DNA from: Buxus sempervirens
Lineage: Eukaryota > Streptophyta > Magnoliopsida > Buxales > Buxaceae
Reading direction: 5' to 3'
Assembly (NCBI GenBank): GCA_947561395.2
Contig: OX387190.1
Location: 8,798,858 to 8,862,857 of the forward strand
DNA length: 64,000 bases
Positions 11,202-20,900 of this stretch are shown here, piece by piece. Every line of letters starts with the position of its first letter. The first letter of the stretch is position 1. The notes beneath the pieces were generated by a model that ran no database searches, was not told where the DNA came from, and was given only the letters and a program-made list of their open reading frames with translations. The position numbers were made by a program, and so were the translations under genes.

Positions 11202-11837
11202 TTCACCTCAATTGGGGGTAGTGAACCATTGTTCACCTCAATTTGAGGGTAGTGAACTAGCTCCTTCACAAAAGTAAATATTGGTGGTGTAAGCACCTCA
11301 TTTTTGCGCTCCCCGAAAGAGCTGGAAATGCAAAACCCGGCTAAAAAGTCAAACCCTGAGGGGTCGAAATTTGACCTTTTGATCAAGTGATGATTGGCCA
11401 CCTTGCTTTATCTCAATGGATAGAGAATCCTGACACGAGTCCAACGCAACTGAGTTTGCTGGAATCGGAGTTCGAATAAGGGTTCTGTGGGCCGGTCAAA
11501 CTTGAGAATGAGCCGAAAGTTGACTTTTCCTCGAACCCCGTACCAAGTGCTTAGCCCTATGTCATTGGATATAGGGCTCCGATATGAGTCTAACACAATT
11601 GAGTTTGCTCAAATCGGAGTTCGGATGAAGGAGATATGAGCTGTCGAAGTTCCGGAGCAGTAAAACCAGAAACTGCGCACTTGGCGATGAATGCAGCGAA
11701 ATATATCGGGGACTAAATCTTAAATATCCAAAAATCTCAAGGACTAAACCAAAATTCGCAGGGACCAATCTGTAATTGCTCAAAAGTGCCAAATCGGTCG
11801 AATCGGTCAAGTCGAAGGGCAAATCCGTAATTTTTTG

Positions 11838-12092
11838 ATTTGTATCCGGTCAAATATGCCGGATACACATACCCTTGTGTATATCCGGACTCAAATATCG
11901 GATACAAAGATTTGCTCAGCGAGATTCGCACCGATATCCTGACAAATTCGCAGCGGCATTTAATCTTCGGATGATTATGTTTTGTATCCGGCATGGAAGG
12001 CCGGATACAAAGAAGCACCTGTGTAACCGGCCATAGAGGCCGGTATTGAAAAGGACTTAGTGTATCCGGCCTGAGTTGCCGGATACATTAAG
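11838..12092. repeat. Cluster of TATCCGG/CCGGATA inverted repeats in U3 of E3
   Basis: Several stem-loops built on gtatccgg ... ccggatac occur in a row (about 11843-11866, 11880-11905, 11983-12009, 12060-12088), just upstream of the TATA box. The same set is at about 30603-30868 in the 3' LTR, and another pair is at 13788-13840. They could be protein-binding sites or cruciform-forming elements; no function is known to me. Confidence 0.7.
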
Positions 12093-12098
12093 TTTGCC

Positions 12099-12105
12099 TA
12101 TAAAA
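12099..12105 (+). promoter_or_regulatory. TATA box of E3 5' LTR
   Basis: TATAAAA lies within a small palindrome, tttgcctataaaaggcaaa, directly after the inverted-repeat cluster. It is the best candidate for the LTR promoter. The identical context is at 30879-30885 in the 3' LTR. Use as a promoter is inferred. Confidence 0.65.
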
Positions 12106-13230
12106 GGCAAACAGCAGCTCAGTTTCAGGGTTGGCTTCTTTTGCTGGTTTCCAGCTTTGTTCCCTCACCTCTCCTCATCCGAGACCTTCCATCTTCAACT
12201 CCCTTTGGCCCTCCATCACCTCTCTACACCACCCAAGCCATTCTTATCCTCCTTTTCCTCCTTCATCTCCACTTACAACCCAACAAGAAGGTGGATAGTT
12301 GCTGTTGGTGCAAGGAGAGGCAAGCTCCAGCTGCTGTCCGGCTTCCAAAAGGGTGTCTCCACCCTACTACAAAGCACAAGAACCCTCAGGTAAGGCTCCT
12401 GGTCATATGTAGTTCAACATATATTAAAAGTAGATTTGCTTGCAACCTTTCCTTTTATTCTCTTCTTGCTCGGCATGAGCACCGCCATGGTGGTGCAACC
12501 ATGCCTTCACCATCTTTTCATGGCATGAAAGCCACCAAAAGAAAGAAGCCCACGTAGGTTTCTTGAAGGAAGCATGGGAGTCCATTTTACACACTTTTTA
12601 GTGTCTTTTAATTGCTGTACGTGGGCATTTTAAGCCTTTTATGAAGGGAGCATGTTCCCCTTGGTATGGAAACCTGATGTACCCCAGTAATAACCCCCCA
12701 TTGCCCTCCTTGCTTTCTCTTTTTGTGTTGTTTTTGTCATTTCTTCTCTCATTTTTCTGAGCTTTATCAGTTGGCCATGCCACCCATGGCTTACTGCTCT
12801 TGGTGATAGTCTAGCATGCTCCCTAATCCCCTTTGAATTTTGCTGCTTTGCTCCTTTCTTTTTTTTTTCTTCTCATGGCTAATGCATGCCTTCAAATGTT
12901 GCTGTTTTGAGGTGCTTGTGTCTTCTTTCTCACTTGCTCTTAAGCATGTGCATCCCCATGCTAAGGTGACTGTTTTGGATGAGTATAGCAAACTCGTATT
13001 GCGTTGGTGTATCAGCATGCTCCCCTCACCCTTCTTTCCCTGCTGTTTTTTGTATGAACATGATCCCCACCCCAAGCTCACTTGGTGTTTTTTTTTTTTT
13101 GGGTTACCAAGCTAACATGTGGCAGCAACATACCTTGACCCATGCCTCCCCGGTTGTTGTCATTTCTTTGTTTTTCTGGTTACTCAAGCATGCTCCCACC
13201 CCTTCCTATAAACCCCTGGCAAAGACGTGC

Positions 13231-13295
13231 GTAGGCTGCCGCTGGGAACAGCAGTAAGCCTTGGTGTTACTGCTGTTCCCAGCAGGTTTGCCTAC
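13231..13295 (+). ncRNA. Long hairpin in E3 5' LTR (possible structured RNA)
   Basis: An outer stem (gtaggc with gcctac) and an inner perfect 17-bp stem (gctgggaacagcagtaa with its complement) enclose a 9-nt loop. Only a small internal loop separates the two stems. A TATA-like cctataaac lies 25 bp upstream, at about 13206. The 65 nt are unchanged in the 3' LTR (32008-32072), while the surrounding sequence shows substitutions. A precursor of small RNA, a packaging or export signal, or a MITE-like remnant are all possible. The class call is tentative. Confidence 0.4.
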
Positions 13296-14889
13296 ACTCT
13301 GGCATCCCTAGGATGGCCCCCAAGCATAGGCATAAATGCCGAGGACCCCCATGCATCCCACCTTCACTCGGTAGTGTTTTGATCTTTGCATGTTAACTGT
13401 TGTCACTATCTATTTCCTGATGTTCATTGGTTTTGTACATCGGTGTTTGGAGTTAGGATAATGAAGCATGGGACGTTTAAGTGCTAGTTTTGGCTTACCA
13501 TTTGTGGTTGAAAGGAAAGCATCCAGGTAGGGATGCCAAGATCCCAACCTTGCTGCTGTAACTGTTGGAAAGAAAGGAAAGGAGTAGCACCCCCATGGCC
13601 TTGTGCTAATTCCCTTACCATTGACAGAAAGCCCCAAGGAGAAGCCAAATGAGGCTTCTCCCTTGAACCTGAACCAATGTGTGCCCATCCAGGGGCCCAC
13701 ACAGCTTATAGAAAACCTTAGGAAGCCCCTGGAGGCCACCCCAATGGCCAAAGCCCAAAAAGGCCATTTTTTGTGGTGATCTGGCAACTCAGGCCGGATG
13801 ACCTATGGCCTGTGTGTATCCGGCAACCAAGGCCGGATACACACAGAAATACAACTTTCATGTCTTCTTTATCCTTGGCCGAATTTTGTGATGATTTTTA
13901 AAAACCAAATAAACCAACAGGGTTTCTGGATCACCCGAAAACCCAACTTGGGACATGGACTGCCGGTCCAATTGGAAACATTTGTGGGCCTTCCAACGGG
14001 GCCCACCAAGCCTGATAAACCCAAAGCATGCAAATAAGTAAGATTAAGTAAAGTGAACTAATCGAACCGGGTGGGCCAAACCCAATGTGGCCCACCCGAA
14101 CCTTGATGTATGGAATTGGTGTGTTTAAATGCGTGGTTTGGCCGAGACCTAGGGCAAGGGCCTATCGGGCCCGCCAAAGCCCATTAACCGAACCAAGGAA
14201 GGGTGCAAACCCCTAAACCTCAAAGAACTGGGCTTTCAAGCCCAAAACTGTACCACAGGCCCCAAGCCCAAGGTCTAGTGCATTCTTGGCAAAGTTAAAT
14301 AAGATAAAACCAAAAACACTCTTGGCAACCATCATGGGGAGGCCCACCACTGGGGCCCGCCAACCAACACAAACCCACTCCTTGCATGTAAATCACCTAA
14401 AATTCCAACTTAAACAATTAAGCAAAATCAACTTACTAACCTAAGCCCAAAGGGCCTTCTATGACTAGACAGAGGCCCACCAAGGGTACATGGGCTTAGT
14501 CAAGCCCACCAAGGCAACCGTGGGCCTTCCAACGGGGCCCACCCCATCAGACTTAGATCACATAAATCAAGCAAGATAAAATCAATTAAAGGGACCCACA
14601 CCACTCAGGAGGTCCCGACAGACTTAACCCAATCGCATATCGGATTAGGAATCGGGTAAGACCAAGAAAGCTGACTCAAACTAGGGAACCCACGGGACCC
14701 GTCATCCGACGGGGTGGACTGGGGTGTCTACGGACTTCCCCAAACCACAACCGAGACCCTACTTAGAATCTCAAAGCCGCAGACCAAAGCCCAATAGACA
14801 AGATTAGGCACCCAGGTGTCCGCCTGTACCCCATCAGGCGGTGGCGACTCCGAATTCCCCCATGCCGCGTTCCCGACGCGTGCACAGCC

Positions 14890-14907
14890 TGGCGACTCTG
14901 CTGGGGA
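14890..14907 (+). other. Primer binding site of E3 (tRNA-Arg type)
   Basis: TGGCGACTCTGCTGGGGA starts three bases after the LTR end. It is complementary to the 3' end of a tRNA ending TCGCCA. I recall this as a tRNA-Arg, as used by Ogre/Tat elements. The tRNA identity rests on memory, but its role as primer site rests on its position. Confidence 0.75.
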
Positions 14908-16425
14908 CCTCTCAACCCAGTAGGACCTCGGTTAGATTGAATCAGCTTAAGAGGGATTTAGTCGATATTTATGGTTTCTTACTACCTCGTTTAGTGAGAT
15001 ACAGAATACGCGTAAATACGCGTTCTGAGGAGTCCTGTCAAAGGGACGCGATAATTTCCTAAGGCAAGTGGGATTTAAGCGGTCCCTTGTGACCCCCCAC
15101 TTACCTGGGGACTCTCCCAGAACCTCATATTGCGTGCCAGTTCTGCACCTTACTATAAAAGACGGTAACAATCCCTTTATCAAAAAAATTCAGACAAAAC
15201 TCACACGTGTAGACACAGCACGCAGCCCAAACTGCACACACAGGCACGCCACCACACCATGGATGATGCTAATTTCCTGCTTTTTGTGTGATAAACTGCG
15301 TGGGGTGACACGCACGAGGGAGGCTGCATGAATGATCCGACCCGAATGAATGAGTGAATCGGATATTGCAACTTCTTTACCAAAACTTAGACCTCTCTAG
15401 CAGCCTACCCTTCTTATTCCTATGAACTGATCTTTGGGGTGGTATTAGCACCTACGCTCTCGTGGCTTGCCGGGGAAAGCTGGGTAAACCCATCCCCCCA
15501 GTTTCTGGAGTCCATTAGCACCACTGGTTTCTTGCCGTGGCATGCGAGGATCCAGTACTCGTCTAGACCCTTGTAGGCTTATGTCTCGGGCTGGGTATCC
15601 TTCCCCACCTAACGTTTCTAAGTAAACTATGCGTTGAGCATGCGAGGGTGAGAATGTTGTGAATGATGAATATAAGAGGAGTAAAATCGGAATAAAATCC
15701 AGAGTCCATCAAGGGCAGCAACCCCCGCTTTTTGCATCAAATTGAGTAAACCCTAGATCACGGGCGACCTCAGCCCTAATTTAGGAAGTTCACTTAATTT
15801 TGATCAGGGGAACCACCCCAGATCCATGCATGGAGTCCTGTATGCTATGGGTCTTGACCCATTAGAGTCCGCTGGGAGCACTTTAAGTCCAGATTGGTCT
15901 TTTAGAGCAGACGAAAGCTGGCCAGATCAGACAAACAGATGAAGGCATGCCAGATCAGAACATAGGCACTAAACCCTAGATCTAGGGATTTTTAGATTAC
16001 CCACTTTGAAAGCAATTTGAATCCTCCCTTTTGGCTCCCAACAGCCTTATGGATGAATTCTTTGCAGCTTTTGTAAATATCTTGTAAAAATTCGCCCTCG
16101 ATGGCGAGTTGTAATTTCGCTATGGTCTGACACCGAAAGCAGATGAAAGAACAGACGAAAGACAGAAAGATTGATCGGGACTTGAATGTGCTCCTCTACA
16201 CAAGTATGTCTAGGAGTCACGCCTTCATTGGCGCCAACCCTTAGGACCACACACCATGTGTGCCTGAGTTAAATTCCGCACTGTTTTGTTTTACTTTAGT
16301 TGGTGAAGCATGTTAGAACTGCTAGTGGTTCATCCTGTTGCTTGAAATTATGTATATTATAGAACTGACTTAGAGTCTTGGTGTGGAACCTTAAATTGAT
16401 TCGGAATTTCGATCGGATAGTTGGC
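14908..16425 (+). other. E3 5' leader, no gene seen
   Basis: About 1.5 kb lies between the primer site and the first ORF. I see no domain, tandem array or RNA gene. Long leaders are typical for Ogre-type elements, and packaging signals would be expected here but are not recognisable by eye. Confidence 0.5.
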
Positions 16426-17859
16426 ATGGCATCCTCATCCTCATCTGAGAGAACCCGTTTCCCTAGGATAGAGAAGTGCGCCTGGGATACCCCCTGGATC
16501 CGTTCTTGGACAAGGCAGCTCCAAGGAAGTGAGCAGATTGAATGGGAGCACAAATACCATATGGGGCAGACTTTGTCCCTATTAAACATGCCAATTAACT
16601 GGGATATGATCCAAGCAGCCCTGCTTTTCTGGGATCCCCAGCTTTCAGTGTTTCGATTCGGGATCAACGAGTTGACTCCCACAATTGAGGAACTTGACCT
16701 GTTCCTCCGATTTCACGACTTAGGAGAACCCGCTAGGCCAAGTCTCAAAGAAAGCTACAAGAATGAAGCTTGTGTTTTCTTTGGCCTCTCAATGGGAGAA
16801 TTCCAGACCTTAGGAGGTGACAAATCATTTACTCGGGTCTCCAAAACATTCCTAGCTGAGAAAATAAGAAACAAAAAGCAAGAAAGACCCCGGGCTTGGT
16901 TTGACACCTTCACCCTTGTAGTTCTGTCGCAAATCTTCTTTCCAACTGGGGGAGACACCATTAATTTGGCCCTCATGGAAATTGTGGATCAACTCAGGGT
17001 AGGATACCGAATCATGCCGCTGATCCTAGCTCAACTGTTCCATTCCCTGACTTTGTCCAAAAATGGAACCCAGAGGTTTCAAGGGTGCGCTGCCCTTCTC
17101 CACATTTGGCTGCAAGACCACCTGATGGTGTGATCACCTGTCAGTGCATATTACAAGGCAACCGGCGACAACATCTATTCGTTGGCTCAAAGAGAGGTCA
17201 AACCAGACCTACCCGCTCGTGAGGATTGGTTTAACCACTTTCTCCACCTGAAGGGAGAAACAGACATTAGATGGTGGGGTACATACAACATCCCCTACAC
17301 CCCCATCATAACTTTCAAGAAAAGAGAGGGCCTTTCCCTAATAGGACTCACCCATGCCGTGCCGTACTATCCGATCCGGGTTCTGAGACAGTTTGGGAAA
17401 CCGCAGGAGATCCCGGTCAAGGATGACATGAGCAGCTTGATTGGTCCATTCACTAAGGGATTAAGGACGCAACTGCTAACAGAATGGAAGACAGTTTGCG
17501 TATATCGAGAAGACGTCTTCATCGAATCGCACTTTCAAGACTACAAGCAGTGGATAGCTCGGGAGTTCGGCCACGATGGTCCCCCACCTCTTCAGCCTAT
17601 CGCATTAGGCGACATTCCAATTCCACCCCCTAACACATATAGGGACAGGGTGGCCGAACTGCAGGAGACCCACACCCGTATCCATTCAGTTTATGTGGAT
17701 TCGGAACGGGAGAGTAGGCAGGCCAATACGGCCTTGCAACATGAAATGGAATTAGTGCGCAAGCGCACTGACGAGGACCGACGTCTGCGGAACAAGCTTC
17801 TGCGAGCCTTGAGGAGGCAAGACGTGTCCTCCCACTATGATGATGACCAACCTAGCTAG
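16426..17859 (+). pseudogene. ORF1 of E3, DUF7745-like protein upstream of gag
   Basis: A frame of about 478 codons starts at ATG 16426 (MASSSSSERTRF). An upstream in-frame ATG at 16378 would add 16 residues. It is interrupted once, by TGA at 17131-17133, after which the same frame continues to TAG 17857. A segment LFWDPQLSVFRFGINELTP followed by EELDLFL resembles the plant DUF7745 family found in transposon-derived ORFs. The last 70 residues are charged and probably coiled coil. The protein has no catalytic motif I recognise. Ogre elements carry an ORF of unknown function at this place. The single stop suggests recent decay. The family call is from memory and moderate. Confidence 0.65.
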
Positions 17860-18210
17860 ACTTTGGCTTTGTTGTATTTTGATAAACATGATGATATACT
17901 GTGTGCCACAACGGCACTTTTTGATCTAAAGCATGAATTTATTTTCACTTTGCTATGTATTGTTCAAACTTAACAAGACAAGAATTTAAAATAAAGAATT
18001 AATCCCTTCCAATAGGGCAACTCGGTCCCCAACAGACCATCTCTCTTTAGATAATTGCAATGTTCTTGGTTGCTGCGACCACCTAATTTCCTTTGATTGC
18101 ATCTCTCTCATTGAGATCACAAAACCCAGCAAGTGTTAAAAAAACACCCAAGACTTTGAGCTCAGATCACACCCGTCTGCATCTTTTCAAGATCATTCGG
18201 TCTAACCTGT

Positions 18211-18840
18211 AGGGCACCGAAGCCGCCGACGGATGAGTCGGATATTGGTGGAGGAGCGTCCTGGCATAGCCTACCCCTTTTAGTGACACCAAAGCTGCTG
18301 GTGATTGAATTGGATATTGGCTGTGGGGCGTCCGGGTACTACTAGCTGAATTCTTAGGGCACCGAAACTGCCGACGGATGAGTCAGATATTGGTGGAGGA
18401 GCGTCCTGGCATAGCCTACCCCTTTTAGTGACACCAAAGCCGCCGGTGATTGAATTGGATATTGGCTGCGGGGCGTCCGGGTACTACTAACTGAATTCTT
18501 AGGGCACCGAAACCGCCGACGGATGAGTCGGATATTGGTGGAGGAGCGTCCTGGCATAGCCTACCCCTTTTAGTGACACCAAAGCCTCCGGTGACTGAAT
18601 CGGATATTGGTTGCGGAGCGTCCGGGTACTACTAGCCGAATTCTTAGGGCATCGAAACCGCCGACGGATGAGTCGGATATTGGTGGAGGAGCGTCCTGGC
18701 ATAGCCTTCCCCTTTGTGAGGCGCCGAAGTCAATTGTGATTAAACCAACGACTAGCTAAGGCACGCCCGGGAACTACTAGCCGAAATTAGGCGCCGACGC
18801 CGCCAGTGAAAACTGGGGATTGGCTGAGGTACGCTTGGGT
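18211..18840. repeat. 145-bp tandem repeat array in E3
   Basis: Units start with agggcaccgaa at 18211, 18356, 18501 and 18646, a strict 145-bp spacing, with only scattered changes between units. A degenerate fifth unit runs to about 18840. Each unit holds two related halves (gatgagtcggatattgg and gattgaattggatattgg), so it is itself an old duplication. It lies between ORF1 and gag. Small open frames in it arise from the repetition and are not genes. Confidence 0.9.
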
Positions 18841-18924
18841 GCTGCTTTTCAGCCCACCCCCTATGGAGACCCTGCTTTGGTCCAACCTTGTGATTCTGAG
18901 CTCGAACAAAACCCCTTAAATGGA

Positions 18925-19460
18925 AGGTTTTCTTTCCTTGCCTAAACGGCTAAAATAGATCGACTTGACCCCGGGTTCTCTTTCCTTGCCTAAACGGCTA
19001 AAATAGATCAGCTTGACCCTAGGTTCTCTTCCCTTGCCAAGTGGATAAATAGATCAGTGATTCAGGGTTCTCTGTCCCAGTTACCTGCGGGTAGCTAAAA
19101 TAGATTCGGTCACCGGGTTCTCTTTCCCTGTCGCTTCCAAGCGACTAAAATAGATCAGCTTTCAAAAAACAGATAGGGTTCTCTCTCCCTGTTACCTGCG
19201 GGTAGCTAAAACAGATTCGGTCATTAGGGTTCTCTTCCCCAGTCGTCTTAGGGCAGCCAAAATAGATCAGTCTTCAAAATTCATTAGGGTTCTCTTCCCT
19301 TGTCGTCTTAGGACAGCCAAAATAGATCAGTCTTCAAAATTCATTAAGGGTTCTCTCCCTCGGTTACGTGCGGGTAGCTAAAATAGATCAGTTAATCCAA
19401 AATCAGGTTCTCTTCCCTTGTTACCTTGAGGTAGCTAAAATAGATTAGTCAGTCCAAATC
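18925..19460. repeat. Second tandem array, about 45-65 bp units, in E3
   Basis: Roughly nine imperfect copies share the frame gggttctctttccctgt ... gctaaaatagatcag. Unit length varies between about 45 and 65 bp. Within a unit, short complementary words flank the loop (cctgcgggtagc, gtcttaggacagcc), so each may fold. It follows the 145-bp array and ends about 160 bp before the gag ATG. Confidence 0.8.
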
Positions 19461-19619
19461 CAATAAAAAAATCAGCATAAATCAAAGGAACAGATTCTAT
19501 CAAATAAATTGCATAACCAATTTGTGTAAAATTGCACTAATGCCCGTCAATTGTCCAACCAAGTACCAAAAATTGCTTTCAGAAGTCCGTACCTATTAAG
19601 ATCGAGGAGAAGGCTCGAT

Positions 19620-20900
19620 ATGGAACAGCAAGGAGAACAGACACCGCCAGGGCAGCATCCGGCAGAGTCCAGTCATGCCCAAGTGGTCAATGAGATGCAG
19701 CAAAAGATGGACAGTATCAGTTCCATCATCCAGGAACTGATGACAGAGCTGAGAGAATTAAGGCAGGCCCTGCCAGTGGTACCAGTCGCCCAACAGCCGC
19801 AGCTACAATTCCCGCCACCAGCAGAGGCGGTGCCACCGCCGCGTCCAGTTAACCCCCCTCCCCTAGCACCACCACCACCACCACCGGTGGATGAGGATTG
19901 GTACAGAACCCAGGAAGTGCAGTTTGAGGAGAAGCTGACAGCAGTGAGAGAGGAGAACAGAACAGAAATGGCCACCCTAAAGGAGCAGCTCAAACAGCTC
20001 CAACCCAGCACAGTGCAGAGTGAGGCTACCCTGGAAAGCCTATGTTTTTTTTCGGACATCCAACTCCTGGCTAAGTTCAAATGCCCTGAGTTGCACCAAT
20101 TTGACGGCACTGGGTGCCCATTAAACCATTTAAGGTCGTACTCAGGCGACATGTGCCAGTACGCCAAGGAAGAGCGAATCATGGTGTAGTTCTTCCAGAA
20201 GTCACTAACTGGGGCCGCTTACTCTTGGTTCTTGAGCCTGGACAAGGCTAAGATGAAAACATGGAACGACTTGGCGGCAGTCTTCATCCAGCAATACCGT
20301 CTGAATAGTCAGATCGTGCAGACTAGGGCAGAACTACAGAGGTTGACTAAGAAGAGTCAAGAGTCGGTGAGAGAATATGCCAAACGTTGGAAGGAGTTGG
20401 CAGCGCTGGTACAGCCGCCACTATTAGAACAGGAGATGACATCTCTGTTTATCGCGTCATTGGGCCAACCTTTCTTCACTCTGCTACTAGGGCAGAGTAC
20501 GTCGAACTTCAATGACCTGATCTTGACAGCGGATCGGATTGAAGACGCAGTGAGGGCCGGAAAGATAGATGGCAGTGGGTAGAGTGCTGCACCAAGGAGG
20601 CTGGTAACAGGGAAAGCTAGCAGAAACCAGGGGCAAGAGCCCAGGAGGCAAGAGCAACAGGCAGTGAACTATGTGTACCCAGCACAGCCCCACCATTTCT
20701 CCCAAGGATCGGAGGCAGTAGCACCTCAAGGGACCGGGCAGGCAGCTTACCAAGGGGTAAGAAGGACAAGAGAGGAAATGGAGGCCAGGATGAAACGGGT
20801 TTTCACTCCACTCCCGTATGCGCTGGCAGAGTTACTGCCAACTTTGCTGAAGAAGGGGTACGTACAGTTTAAACCCCATATTGGTCAATGCCAGAAGTTA
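19620..20900 (+). pseudogene. gag of E3, N-terminal and core part
   Basis: The best start is ATG 19620 (MEQQGEQTPPGQ); an in-frame ATG at 19551 would add 23 residues. A coiled-coil region (about residues 20-50) and a proline-rich stretch are followed by the gag core: LLAKFKCPELHQFDGTG, then FFQKSLTGAAYSWFLSL and REYAKRWKELAALVQPPL. In-frame TAG stops lie at 20187 and 20579. The tail has REEMEARMKRVFTPLPYALAELLPTLLKKG, typical of Tat gag. The frame is lost near 20870-20890 and the nucleocapsid continues in another frame. It would form the capsid of the particle. Confidence 0.82.

Larger units (their letters stand above)
9498..11287 (+). repeat. E2 5' LTR, first part
   Basis: This matches the start of the 3' LTR (44065 onward) along its whole length, with small differences. 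It carries a CTCGAGCG-rich island (about 10330-10512), a series of GGGC-N3-GGCCC palindromes (10915-11145), a TA microsatellite (11155-11197) and the start of a minisatellite. E3 sits in that minisatellite at 11287. Open frames on either strand here have no recognisable domain and are not called genes. Confidence 0.9.
11288..14886 (+). repeat. E3 5' LTR
   Basis: It begins tgtaagcacctca and ends cgcgtgcaca. It is homologous to 30047-33660 throughout, with scattered substitutions and a few small indels. It holds an inverted-repeat cluster (11838-12090), a TATA box at 12099, a 65-nt hairpin (13231-13295), a second inverted-repeat pair (13788-13840) and a long gggcccac-rich tail (13960-14720). 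Open frames inside the LTR lack known domains and are not called genes. Confidence 0.92.

Noticed and set aside
12076..12557. Open frames on the plus strand in the E3 LTR, repeated at 30856-31337
   Set aside because: They occur in both LTRs because the LTR is repeated, have no domain, overlap each other in two frames, and look like open LTR leader sequence.
14841..15331. Overlapping frames around the E3 primer site
   Set aside because: They span the LTR end and leader in several frames, without domains.
18354..18702. Small repeated minus-strand proteins
   Set aside because: They are the same reading of the 145-bp tandem unit; their repetition is that of the array.
18211..19460. CRISPR-like array
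   Set aside because: Units are 145 bp or 45-65 bp with no unique spacers of constant length, and the setting is a plant retrotransposon.
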